Below the pieces are notes generated by a model that worked only from the letters and a program-made list of their open reading frames with translations, had not been told where the DNA came from and searched no databases. A program made the position numbers and the translations under genes. From assembly GCA_902494535.1 (NCBI GenBank), contig CABUTO010000001.1, positions 48,707-112,706 on the forward strand: DNA of 64,000 bases, in the 5' to 3' direction. Origin of the DNA: an uncultured Collinsella sp. GTDB lineage: Bacteria > Actinomycetota > Coriobacteriia > Coriobacteriales > Coriobacteriaceae. Positions 7,182 through 15,027 of the stretch are shown here, piece after piece (position 1 is the stretch's first letter; every line of letters begins with the position of its first letter).

Positions 7182-8162
7182 GTGGTAAAGATGAAAGATG
7201 TGGCCGAGCTGGCCGGCGTTTCGAGCGCCGCCGTCTCGCGCTACCTCAACGGTGGCTACATATCGACGGACAAGGCCGAGCGCATTAAGCAGGCGATTGA
7301 GCTGACAGGATACGTGCGGTCCAGCCAGGCTCGTGCACTGCGCACCGGCTCCACCAAGCTCATCGGCGTCATCGTGCCCAAGATCAACTCGGAATCCGTG
7401 AGCCGCATTACCGCCGGCATTGGCCAGGTGCTCGGTCGCCGTGGCTACCAGATGCTACTTGCCAACACCGACAATGCCCCCGATCGCGAGCTCGAATACC
7501 TCGATTTATTCCAAAACCACCCAGTTGATGGCATTGTGCTGGTGGCAACTATGATCACTGACGAGCATCGCCGGGCGATTGAGTCGTGCCGCGTGCCCAT
7601 CGTGCTGATCGGCCAACATGTCGACGGTGCGGCGTGCGTCTATCACGACGATTACGAGGCTGCCTTTGAGCTGGGCCATGCGCTTGCGGGCCGTGTGGAC
7701 GGCAAGATCGCCTACATTGGAGTTACCGAAGAGGACCGCGCGGCCGGTTATGACCGCCGTCGCGGTTTTGAGGCCGGCTTGCGCGCCGCGGGCGTCGCGC
7801 TTGATCCGAGCCTGATTCGCCAAGGGTCCTTTACGCTCGACTCGGGCTATGGTGCGGCGCGTGAACTGCTTTCCGCCGCTCCCGATGTTTCGTTTATCGC
7901 CTGCGCGACCGACACCATGGCGGCGGGCGCGCTGCGTGCTATCGATGAGGTTTGCGGCATGGGCGAGGGCATACACCGCGTGAGCGGTTTTGGCGACAAC
8001 GCTTTTTTGCGCGCGCTGACGGGCGGCATTCCCACCGTGCATTATGGCTACCTGACCAGTGGCGTCGAGGCGACCAATATGTTGCTCAACACGCTCGATG
8101 GCGTGGAGGGGGAGAGCGGTCTAAAGACGCTCAAACTCGGCCATCAGCTTATGAATGTCTAG
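7182..8162 (+). CDS. scrR: LacI-family sucrose-operon repressor
   Basis: The 326-residue product starts at GTG 7182, five bases after AGGGG. The N-terminal helix-turn-helix reads MKDVAELAGVSSAAVSRYLN with the hinge helix around ARALRTGSTKLIG. Residues of about 60-326 form a periplasmic-binding-protein-like effector domain ending in KLGHQLMNV. Length and layout are normal for the family. It is followed by a sucrose-type PTS transporter and a GH32 hydrolase with matching operators, so it most likely represses sucrose uptake and hydrolysis until a sugar or sugar phosphate binds. The sugar is inferred from the neighbours; a fructan-related ligand remains possible. Confidence 0.85.
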   Translation: MVKMKDVAELAGVSSAAVSRYLNGGYISTDKAERIKQAIELTGYVRSSQARALRTGSTKLIGVIVPKINSESVSRITAGIGQVLGRRGYQMLLANTDNAPDRELEYLDLFQNHPVDGIVLVATMITDEHRRAIESCRVPIVLIGQHVDGAACVYHDDYEAAFELGHALAGRVDGKIAYIGVTEEDRAAGYDRRRGFEAGLRAAGVALDPSLIRQGSFTLDSGYGAARELLSAAPDVSFIACATDTMAAGALRAIDEVCGMGEGIHRVSGFGDNAFLRALTGGIPTVHYGYLTSGVEATNMLLNTLDGVEGESGLKTLKLGHQLMNV

Positions 8163-8249
8163 ATTTTGGGCACGTCTGCCTGCCTCTGAGCCCTTATGTT
8201 TGTCTCAAAACTACCATTCGCCGGCTATTTCCTACCGTTCACCCTACTA

Positions 8250-8263
8250 TGAAAACGATTACA
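8250..8263. promoter_or_regulatory. Operator 1 of the sucrose transporter gene
   Basis: TGAAAACGATTACA, an imperfect palindrome around CG, 83 bases before the transporter start. Its centre is 26 bp from the second copy at 8276-8289, so the two lie two to three helical turns apart and could bind two dimers cooperatively. Confidence 0.75.
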
Positions 8264-8275
8264 GACATATGAAAC

Positions 8276-8289
8276 TGAAATCGATTACA
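8276..8289. promoter_or_regulatory. Operator 2 of the sucrose transporter gene
   Basis: TGAAATCGATTACA, a palindrome with one mismatched pair, matching operator 1 at 12 of 14 positions or better. The pair occupies the space where the promoter of the transporter gene must lie. Confidence 0.75.
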
Positions 8290-8345
8290 GTGTAAGTGTC
8301 AAAGACGGCCGGGTGCACGTGTGCCCGTTTGAGGAAAGGGAAGTC

Positions 8346-9746
8346 ATGGACTACCGCAAATCAGCCCAAGAGGTGCTCGACAACATCGGTGGCGCCGGCA
8401 ACGTTGTTTCGGCCGCACACTGCGCCACGCGTCTGCGCCTGGTGATTGCCGATAACGCCAAGGTCGACAAGGATGCCCTCGAGAATATCGACGGCGCCAA
8501 GGGCGTCTTTGAGGCCCAGGGCCAGCTCCAGATTATTTTTGGCACCGGCACCGTCAACAAGGTCTACGAAGAGTTCATCGCGCTCAGCGGCGTCGAGGCT
8601 GCCACCAAGGCCGAGGTCAAGGAGGCCGCGGCACAGCAGCAGAACATCTTTATGCGTGCCATTAAGGTGCTCGGCGACGTCTTTGTTCCCATCATCCCCG
8701 CCATCGTGGCTTCGGGTCTGCTGCTGGGCATTATGAGCGCCCTCAACTTTATGGCCTCCAACGGCTTTGTCGCGCTCGACACCAATAACTTTATTTACAA
8801 GATTGCCGACCTGGTCTCGGGCACGTCCTTTGGCATTCTGCAGATTCTGATCGGCTACTCCGCGGCTAAGGCCTTTGGCGCCAACCCGTATCTGGGCGCT
8901 GTCGTCGGCGGTGCGTTCATCAACTCCTCGCTGCAGAGCGCCTACACGGTTGCCTCCGAGGGCGTGCAGACTATGGTCACCGTCATTCCCGGCGTGTACA
9001 GCTTTGAGTGGGTCGGCTATCAGGGCCACGTGATCCCCATCGTTATCGCCTGCGCCATTCTGGCCTTCCTCGAGAAGCGCCTGCACAAGATCGTTCCCGA
9101 GATGTTCGACCTCTTTGTGACCCCGCTCGTCTCGGTGTTCGTGACCGTGCTCGTGACGCTCGTTGCCGTCGGCCCCATCTTTGTCTGGGCCGAGAACGCC
9201 GTCCTCGGTCTGATCCAGGCCCTGCTCACCCTGCCCTTCGGCATCGGTTCCTTTATCGTCGGCCTGTTCTATGCGCCTACGGTCGTCACCGGTATCCATC
9301 AGATGTACACCGCCATCGACCTGGGCCAGCTCGCCCAGTACGGCGTGACCTATTGGCTGCCCATCGCCAGTGCCGCCAACATCGCCCAGGGTGGTGCCGC
9401 ACTCGCCGTTGCCTTTAAGACCCGCGATGCCAAGATCAAGGGCCTAGCGCTTCCTTCGGCTCTGTCCGCCTTCATGGGCATTACCGAGCCTGCCATCTTT
9501 GGTGTGAACCTGCGCTTCTTTAAGCCCTTCATCGCCGGTTGCATCGGCGGTGGCTGCGGCGCCCTGGTCTGCGCGCTCACTTCGCTGGCTGCCTCCGGCA
9601 CGGGCGTTACGGGTATCTTCGGTATCCTGCTGTGCCTGGCCCAGCCCGTGCAGTACGCGATCATGTTTGCGGTCGCCGCGCTGGTTTCCTTTGCCGTCTC
9701 GTTTGTCCTGTACAAGGACGAGTCCAAGACTTCCGAGCAGGCCTAA
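8346..9746 (+). CDS. scrA: PTS sucrose-type transporter EIIBC
   Basis: The 466-residue product starts at ATG 8346 after GAGGAAAGGGAAG. Residues 1-90 are an EIIB domain with the phosphocysteine motif AAHCATRLRLVI and the GVFEAQGQLQIIFG strand. From about residue 105 a hydrophobic EIIC domain of about ten membrane segments follows, including GITEPAIFGVNLRF near the substrate site. There is no C-terminal EIIA domain, so phosphate must come from a separate EIIA (Crr-like) protein not in this window. It imports and phosphorylates its sugar at the membrane. The flanking repressor and sucrose-6-phosphate hydrolase point to sucrose; trehalose-type EIIBC is the nearest alternative. Confidence 0.9.
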   Translation: MDYRKSAQEVLDNIGGAGNVVSAAHCATRLRLVIADNAKVDKDALENIDGAKGVFEAQGQLQIIFGTGTVNKVYEEFIALSGVEAATKAEVKEAAAQQQNIFMRAIKVLGDVFVPIIPAIVASGLLLGIMSALNFMASNGFVALDTNNFIYKIADLVSGTSFGILQILIGYSAAKAFGANPYLGAVVGGAFINSSLQSAYTVASEGVQTMVTVIPGVYSFEWVGYQGHVIPIVIACAILAFLEKRLHKIVPEMFDLFVTPLVSVFVTVLVTLVAVGPIFVWAENAVLGLIQALLTLPFGIGSFIVGLFYAPTVVTGIHQMYTAIDLGQLAQYGVTYWLPIASAANIAQGGAALAVAFKTRDAKIKGLALPSALSAFMGITEPAIFGVNLRFFKPFIAGCIGGGCGALVCALTSLAASGTGVTGIFGILLCLAQPVQYAIMFAVAALVSFAVSFVLYKDESKTSEQA

Positions 9747-9766
9747 GAGCTTTTGATTGAGGGGAT

Positions 9767-9791
9767 GCCCGCGGGTCGTATGCTCGCGGGC
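9767..9791 (+). terminator. Hairpin between transporter and hydrolase genes
   Basis: GCCCGCG pairs with CGCGGGC across an 11-base loop, followed by GTTT. The T-tract is short, so it is probably a partial terminator or mRNA-stabilising stem that tunes expression of the downstream hydrolase. Confidence 0.45.
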
Positions 9792-9853
9792 GTTTCCCGT
9801 ATCTGGTGCCGATCTCTGGTGTCTTGTTACTTTCGATCCGTTAGGACTTTGAT

Positions 9854-11386
9854 ATGTCTAATGCACTTGGTCGCGACCTTGCAAAGCTGGTCGCCGCTGT
9901 TGACGCCGCCGCCTCTGAGTGCGGTCATGGCGCGTATGGCCAGCGCTTCCATATTATGCCGCCGGCGGGCTGGCTCAACGACCCCAACGGTCTTTGCCAA
10001 GCGGGCGGCGTGTTTCACGCGTACTTCCAGTATGCCCCGTTTGATGTGAACGGCGGCGTAAAGATGTGGGGCCATGCCACAAGCCGCGACCTTATGAACT
10101 GGGAATATGTTGGCGCCCCGCTGCTGCCCGACGAGCCGTTCGATTGCCATGGCGTGTATTCAGGCTCCGCGCTTGCCGAGGACGGCCGCATTCGCGTGCT
10201 CTATACGGGCAACGTTAAGCTTTCCGATGCGGACGGCACGTACGACTACGTCAATACCGGCCGTCGCGCTGATACCGTCTATGTGGAGAGTACCGACGGT
10301 CAGGCGTTTGGCGCCAAGCGCGTGGTGCTGGCTTCCGAGGATTATCCCGAGGATTTGACCTGCCATGTGCGCGATCCCAAGGTGTGGCGTGACGCGGACG
10401 GGCGTTATCACATGGTGCTGGGCGCGCGTCGCCGCGTGGATGGTCCGCATGTCGATAGTCGATTTTGCGTCATGCACGGCGAGGGCGCCGGGCGCGATGT
10501 GGGCGAGATCCTGGTGTATGGCTCGGCGGATATGCTGAGTTGGGAGCTCGAGAGTCGTGTGTCTACGCCCGAGCGTTTTGGCTTTATGTGGGAGTGCCCG
10601 GGATACCTTGAGCTTGAGGCGGATGGCGGTGTACCGGCGAAGTGGCTGTCCTTCTCGCCCCAGGGCCTCGAGGGCGGCCGTTGGGACCGCGGCAACGTAT
10701 ACGCTGCTGGCTACATGCCTGTAACGGGCGACATTACGGGTGGTGACGGTGCCTATGAGCTGGGCGAGTTCCGCCTGTGGGACGCCGGTTTTGACTTCTA
10801 TGCTCCGCAGGAGTTCACGGCCGAGGACGGTCGTCACATTCTGATTGGCTGGATGGGCATGCCCGATGAGCCGACCTATGGCAACGACCCCACCGTGGCG
10901 TGCGGCTGGCAGCACTGCATGACGGTGCCGCGTGAGCTTACAGCCGGTGCTGGCGGCGTGGTACTGCAGCAGCCGGCGCGCGAGATCGAGCGCCATTATG
11001 CCTCGGTGCGTGTGGGGGAGGGCTCGTTGGAGGTTGCCGGTGATACCTGCTTTGACGTTGTTGTCGACGGTGTCGACAGCGCGTTTACCGTGACCGTTGA
11101 TGGCGAGCTGAAGCTGGCGTTTGTTCCCGTCGAGGGCGAACTGCCCTCGCGCTTTGAGATGCGATTTACCGATGAGAGTCGCGCTTCTGCCGGCTGCGGT
11201 CGTACCGTGCGTTGGGAGCCCGTCGACGAGGTTAGTAACGTGCGCATTGTTGGCGATGTTTCCTCGGTCGAGGTGTTTGTGAACGATGGTGCGCTCGTGT
11301 TCTCGACGCGCATCTATCCCGAGGCCTATGGCGTGACCGTTGACGCTCCGGGTGCGAGCGTGAACTATCACACGCTCATCATCTAG
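9854..11386 (+). CDS. scrB: Sucrose-6-phosphate hydrolase, GH32
   Basis: The 510-residue product begins at ATG 9854 after AGGA at seven bases. It has the GH32 catalytic triad motifs: WLNDPNG near residues 40-46 (nucleophile Asp), VRDPKVW near 172 (transition-state Asp) and WECPGY near 246 (acid/base Glu). A C-terminal beta-sandwich follows, with FVNDGALVFSTRIYPEA near the end. It would cleave cytoplasmic sucrose-6-phosphate delivered by the PTS transporter into glucose-6-phosphate and fructose. There is no signal peptide, which argues against a secreted invertase or fructanase. It is 107 bases behind the transporter gene. Confidence 0.93.
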   Translation: MSNALGRDLAKLVAAVDAAASECGHGAYGQRFHIMPPAGWLNDPNGLCQAGGVFHAYFQYAPFDVNGGVKMWGHATSRDLMNWEYVGAPLLPDEPFDCHGVYSGSALAEDGRIRVLYTGNVKLSDADGTYDYVNTGRRADTVYVESTDGQAFGAKRVVLASEDYPEDLTCHVRDPKVWRDADGRYHMVLGARRRVDGPHVDSRFCVMHGEGAGRDVGEILVYGSADMLSWELESRVSTPERFGFMWECPGYLELEADGGVPAKWLSFSPQGLEGGRWDRGNVYAAGYMPVTGDITGGDGAYELGEFRLWDAGFDFYAPQEFTAEDGRHILIGWMGMPDEPTYGNDPTVACGWQHCMTVPRELTAGAGGVVLQQPAREIERHYASVRVGEGSLEVAGDTCFDVVVDGVDSAFTVTVDGELKLAFVPVEGELPSRFEMRFTDESRASAGCGRTVRWEPVDEVSNVRIVGDVSSVEVFVNDGALVFSTRIYPEAYGVTVDAPGASVNYHTLII

Positions 11387-11425
11387 GCGATTCGTCGCAT
11401 ATCGGCGCTATACTGCAGCCGTTGT

Positions 11426-11460
11426 CCACGATGCGGGGAACACCCGCATCGTGGGATTTT
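11426..11460 (+). terminator. Terminator-like hairpin behind the sucrose operon
   Basis: Twelve-base perfect stem (CCACGATGCGGG with its complement), five-base loop, then GATTTTG. It follows the hydrolase gene and precedes the PLP-fold gene. A TATACT box at 11409-11414 just upstream could instead place the hairpin at the very 5' end of the next transcript. Confidence 0.7.
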
Positions 11461-11482
11461 GCTTATGAAGGGGCGGTGCCGT

Positions 11483-12475
11483 GTGGATGTACAGCAACTA
11501 GAAGATGCCTGGACTGCAAGGGTCGGCGCGCGTGAGGCGCGGTTGCTTGCGGCCTCGCATGTACCGGCAGCGCTTTCGCAATTGGGGATTGTGCGCCCTG
11601 GTGACCGCCTGGTTGCGTATGTCGATGACTTTGCCGATGCGTTTGCGCACGGCTTTGATGGCTGCGATGTTGTGCTGGTGGGCTCAGCGTCCGCCGATGC
11701 GTTTACCGCCGCGTCCGAGGGTTTTGATGCTTCGTTTGATGCCGAGGGGCCGCACCTGTGGTGGTTTGTGAACTCTATCGGCGGGTTTGGTCTGCGCGTG
11801 CCCGACCTTCGCGCTCTGGGCCGCGCAGCGCGTGAGGCCCATGCGCTGCTGGTTGTGGACAACACCTTGGCGTCGGCTTTTGGCTGCGATCCGCTGCGGC
11901 AGGGTGCTGTGCTGTCCCTCGAAGCGCTCGATCGCGTGTGTGCAGGTAGGGCTCCGCGCAAGCTCGTTGCCGCTTCGGTGGCGCGCTCTCAGCTCAAGCG
12001 CCATCGTGTGGATGCCGCGGCTGAGTGCGCGCATGCCCTGCTTGAGAGCTGTGGCTTGTCCAAGCTTAATTTGCCTTCTGACGAGGCCGCTGTGCTGGAG
12101 CGCGGGCTGGACTCGCTCGATATCCGCATGCAGGCGCATTTCGATCGCGCCCGTGCGCTGGCCGAGTATCTGGCCGCCAACGAGATGGTGCGCAACGTGC
12201 GCTATCCCGGGCTGAACTCGCATCCTGACCATGCTGTTGCAACGGGAATCCTCGAGCATGGTTTTGGCCCGGCAGTTGAGTTTGACCTTATCGAGCTTAG
12301 CGCAGGAGAGCTGTTCGACGCTTTGCCGGGGGAGTTTCGCACATCGCCTGCCGGCGGCGCAACGACGCGTCTTTCGGCCCCACGTGGCAAGCAGGGGAGT
12401 ACCATCCGCCTCTTTGCCGGCACCGACAACCCACTGGTTGTAGCGTCAACCCTAGACAACGCCCTTCGCAACTAG
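11483..12475 (+). CDS. Divergent Cys/Met-metabolism PLP-fold protein, probably lacking the catalytic lysine
   Basis: The 330-residue product starts at GTG 11483 (AAGGGG nine bases upstream; an ATG at 11465 is in frame). The fold is that of cystathionine gamma-synthase relatives. LLVVDNTLASAFGCDPL (about residues 125-141) matches the VDNT/FATP segment, and HFDRARALAEYLAANEMVRN followed by YPGLNSHPDHAVA matches the C-terminal domain. In functional relatives a conserved S-x-TKY lysine forms the Schiff base about 25 residues after VDNT. Here the region reads AVLSLEALDRVCAGRAP, with no aligned lysine, and the usual glycine-rich stretch is replaced. The protein is also shorter than the usual 380-400 residues. 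It may be a non-catalytic paralogue or have a shifted active site. Confidence 0.7.
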   Translation: MDVQQLEDAWTARVGAREARLLAASHVPAALSQLGIVRPGDRLVAYVDDFADAFAHGFDGCDVVLVGSASADAFTAASEGFDASFDAEGPHLWWFVNSIGGFGLRVPDLRALGRAAREAHALLVVDNTLASAFGCDPLRQGAVLSLEALDRVCAGRAPRKLVAASVARSQLKRHRVDAAAECAHALLESCGLSKLNLPSDEAAVLERGLDSLDIRMQAHFDRARALAEYLAANEMVRNVRYPGLNSHPDHAVATGILEHGFGPAVEFDLIELSAGELFDALPGEFRTSPAGGATTRLSAPRGKQGSTIRLFAGTDNPLVVASTLDNALRN

Positions 12476-12493
12476 CTAAATCATCCTCGACTC

Positions 12494-12568
12494 CATAAGT
12501 TGCGGTGAAATATGGATTGATTTACGGCTTTATCGGCATAAACAGTCCCTATTTCACCGCAACTTATG
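12494..12568. repeat. Palindromic repeat family A, copy 1
   Basis: A 19-bp perfect inverted repeat (CATAAGTTGCGGTGAAATA at 12494-12512 and its complement at 12550-12568) surrounds a 37-base loop. It lies between two convergent genes. A second copy with the same arm core is at 49786-49854, also between convergent genes. Confidence 0.85.
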
Positions 12569-12608
12569 AGAAGGGGTTGTGCAGCTAAAAAGCCCCATCC
12601 CAAATTGG

Positions 12609-12953
12609 CTACTCTTTGATGCTGGCGATGAGATCGTTGGCCCTTGTTGCAATTACTTGGTTGATCTCGCCCTGCAACGTCTCGTAGACCGCGATGGCTC
12701 GCTCGCCGGCGGGGGTGAGGGTGGATCCGCGGGCTCCGTCGCGCTCGATGAGTTTGCATCCCAGCTGCCCTTCAGCCTCGTTCACAATGCGCCAAGCCTT
12801 GGAATACGCCATGCCCATGCTCTTGGCTGCCCGGTTGAGCGAGTGCTCGCGGGCGATACCTTGCAGCAGCAAGACGCAGCCGTGGCCGAACACGCCCGGC
12901 AGATCCTTGTCGCACGACTGAATGACCAACTTTGCCGTCGTCTTGTACTCCAT
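12609..12953 (-). CDS. ModE-like winged-helix regulator (DNA-binding domain only)
   Basis: The 114-residue product is a stand-alone ModE N-terminal-type domain. LLQGIAREHSLNRAAKSMGM, then AYSKAWRIVNEAEGQLGCKL, is the LysR/ModE-like helix-turn-helix, followed by the wing DGARGSTLTPAGERAI. It lacks the C-terminal molybdate-binding (MOP) domains of full ModE, as in many short homologues. I use the ATG at 12953 (GGGGAG 11 bases upstream) over the GTG at 12962. It may sense molybdate indirectly or regulate molybdoenzyme genes; no target is visible nearby. It converges on the PLP-fold gene across repeat A. Confidence 0.85.
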   Translation of the reverse strand: MEYKTTAKLVIQSCDKDLPGVFGHGCVLLLQGIAREHSLNRAAKSMGMAYSKAWRIVNEAEGQLGCKLIERDGARGSTLTPAGERAIAVYETLQGEINQVIATRANDLIASIKE

Positions 12954-13076
12954 ACGCTCCACGTCTCCCCGCTAAAGTGTTTGCTGGGCAAACGCAAAGC
13001 CTGCGTCAAACCCTCGTGTGCTCTTCTTAAATCATGCATTGTAGCAGTCAAAGTGCGTTAAGATACTTCCCCAGTA

Positions 13077-13088
13077 TTGGGCGCCCAA
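13077..13088. promoter_or_regulatory. Perfect 12-bp palindrome in the guaB leader
   Basis: TTGGGCGCCCAA lies 58 bases before the guaB start and just after a TAAGAT (-10-like) box at 13059-13064. A CCCAG...CTGGG pairing surrounds it (about 13071-13100). It could be an operator or the core of a leader hairpin; no regulator is identified. Confidence 0.35.
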
Positions 13089-13146
13089 GGTTGGGCTGGG
13101 TCCTACGAGGCCTGCAGCCGACCGGTCGCATGGAAAAAGGAGAAAC

Positions 13147-14658
13147 ATGGCTACGTTCTTTCCCGGTGAGTCCCACACGTTTTCGGAGTATCTGCTGGTC
13201 CCTGGTTACTCGTCCTCGCAGTGCATCCCCAACAACGTCTCTCTTAAGACGCCGCTGACCCGCTTTAAGCGCGGTGAGAAGCCGGCAATCACCCTGAACA
13301 TCCCCATGGTTTCCGCTATCATGCAGTCCGTCTCGGGCGTCGACATGGGTGTCGCGCTCGCTACCGAGGGTGGCCTGTCCTTCATTTACGGTTCCCAGAG
13401 CGCCGAGTCCGAGGCCGCTATGGTCAAGGCCGTCAAGGATCACAAGGCCGGCTTCGTTCAGTCCGATTCCACGCTGACCCCCGACATGACCATGGAGCAG
13501 GTCATCGAGCTCAAGGAGAAGACCGGTCACTCCACCATGCCGGTTACCGACGACGGCACTCCCAAGGGTAAGCTCCTGGGCATCGTCACCAGTCGTGACT
13601 ATCGCCCCAGTCGCGATGACCACCAGACGAAGGTCTCCGAGTTCATGACTCCGCGTGAGCAGCTCATCGTGGGCGATAAGAACATCAGCCTCAAGGTTGC
13701 CAACGACGTCATCTGGGACAACAAGCTCAACGCTCTGCCCATCGTCGACGACAACGATCACCTCATGGGCATTGTCTTCCGCAAGGACTACGACAGCCAC
13801 AAGACCAACCCCAACGAGCTGCTCGACGGCGATAAGCGCTACATGGTCGGCGCCGGTATCAACACCCGCGACTATGCCGAGCGCGTGCCGCTGCTCATCG
13901 AAGCCGGTGCCGATGTCCTGTGCATCGACTCTTCTGAGGGCTTCAGCGAGTGGCAGAAGCGCACCATCGAGTGGATTCGCGCCAACTACGGCGAGGACGT
14001 CAAGGTCGGCGCCGGTAACGTCGTCGACGCCGAGGGCTTCCGCTTCCTTGCCGACTGCGGTGCCGACTTCATCAAGGTCGGTATCGGCGGCGGTTCCATC
14101 TGCATTACCCGCGAGACCAAGGGCATTGGCCGCGGCCAGGCCACCGCGCTGATCGACGTCTGCCGCGCTCGTGACGAGTACTACGAGGAGACCGGTGTCT
14201 ACGTGCCCGTGTGCTCCGACGGCGGCATCGTCTACGACTACCACATGACGCTCGCCCTTGCCATGGGTGCCGACTTCATGATGCTGGGCCGCTACTTCGC
14301 CCGCTTCGATGAGAGCCCGACCGAGCGCGTCAACGTGAACGGCCAGTACATGAAGGAGTACTGGGGCGAGGGTTCTGCGCGTGCCCGCAACTGGCAGCGC
14401 TACGACCTGGGCGGCGCCGCGAAGCTCAGCTTCGTCGAGGGCGTCGACTCCTACGTTCCCTACGCCGGTTCCCTCAAGGACGGCGTGGGCGGCACGCTCT
14501 ACAAGGTTAAGTCCACGATGTGCAACTGCGGTGCTCTCTCGATCCCCGAGCTCCAGGAAAAGGCACGTCTAACGCTGGTCAGCTCCACCTCCATCGTCGA
14601 AGGCGGCGCCCACGACGTAGTCGTCAAGGACTCCCAGCAAAGCGTCAGCTACCGCTAA
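13147..14658 (+). CDS. guaB: IMP dehydrogenase
   Basis: The 503-residue product starts at ATG 13147 after AAGGAG. It has the IMPDH TIM barrel interrupted by two CBS domains (about residues 95-215). The active-site loop GIGGGSICITRETKGIGRGQ (near 313-332) holds the catalytic Cys at about 319, and the flap region contains YVPYAGSLKDGVGGTLYKVK. It oxidises IMP to XMP with NAD, the committed step to GMP, in the cytoplasm. It stands alone, with its own upstream region and a palindromic repeat behind it. Confidence 0.96.
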   Translation: MATFFPGESHTFSEYLLVPGYSSSQCIPNNVSLKTPLTRFKRGEKPAITLNIPMVSAIMQSVSGVDMGVALATEGGLSFIYGSQSAESEAAMVKAVKDHKAGFVQSDSTLTPDMTMEQVIELKEKTGHSTMPVTDDGTPKGKLLGIVTSRDYRPSRDDHQTKVSEFMTPREQLIVGDKNISLKVANDVIWDNKLNALPIVDDNDHLMGIVFRKDYDSHKTNPNELLDGDKRYMVGAGINTRDYAERVPLLIEAGADVLCIDSSEGFSEWQKRTIEWIRANYGEDVKVGAGNVVDAEGFRFLADCGADFIKVGIGGGSICITRETKGIGRGQATALIDVCRARDEYYEETGVYVPVCSDGGIVYDYHMTLALAMGADFMMLGRYFARFDESPTERVNVNGQYMKEYWGEGSARARNWQRYDLGGAAKLSFVEGVDSYVPYAGSLKDGVGGTLYKVKSTMCNCGALSIPELQEKARLTLVSSTSIVEGGAHDVVVKDSQQSVSYR

Positions 14659-14661
14659 GCG

Positions 14662-14759
14662 GCTTTCCCAAGCACCGCACCTTGCCGTTCAAACCGTCGC
14701 TCGCGTACCAAAGTACGCGTCGCTCCTCTTTCACGGCAATCTGCGGCACTTGGAAAACC
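14662..14759. repeat. Palindromic repeat family B, copy 1
   Basis: About 98 bp with imperfect dyad symmetry around 14710.5. The central hairpin is GCGTACCAAAGTACGC (14703-14718) and outer arms CCAAG/CTTGG (14668 and 14753) are exactly symmetric. The core, including CTCCTCTTTCACG, recurs at 57360-57458. It lies between guaB and leuS. Confidence 0.75.
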
Positions 14760-14817
14760 CGATCATGCTTGGGCGGGTAACAATTAGCGGTTGATTCACA
14801 ACCACGTTATTTAGATA

Positions 14818-14856
14818 AAGCGAGATGCCCGCAAGTCGCAGGCATCTCGCTTGTTG
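14818..14856 (+). terminator. Intrinsic terminator behind guaB
   Basis: AAGCGAGATGCC pairs with GGCATCTCGCTT across an 11-base loop, followed by GTTGTATT. It separates guaB from leuS. Confidence 0.75.
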
Positions 14857-14890
14857 TATTTGCTAGAATCATCCAAGTTAACCCTAGGGT

Positions 14891-15000
14891 CGGTCGGCTA
14901 GGCTTTGCTCGCTGCAAGTTCCGCACGAGCCGAAGGCCACTTAATGTGGCCTTCGCGCGAGCAGGACTGTCCGCAGCAGCGAGTAAAGCCTAGCCGACCG
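14891..15000 (+). promoter_or_regulatory. 110-bp palindrome in the leuS leader
   Basis: CGGTCGGCTAGGCTTT and CTCGCTGC on the left are matched by GCAGCGAG and AAAGCCTAGCCGACCG on the right, with an inner stem around CGAAGGCCAC. The whole unit ends 27 bases before the leuS start. An extended -10 (TGCTAGAAT, 14861-14869) just upstream would put it in the 5' untranslated region. It lacks T-box motifs and a T-tract. It could be a translation-level control structure, an RNase III site or a palindromic insertion. Confidence 0.65.
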
Positions 15001-15027
15001 GCCCCAATCAAGTTAAAAGGAGCTGAT

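Noticed and set aside
14891..15000. T-box riboswitch upstream of leuS
   Set aside because: No specifier loop, no GGGTGG-type motif and no terminator/antiterminator pair; only a long palindrome is present.
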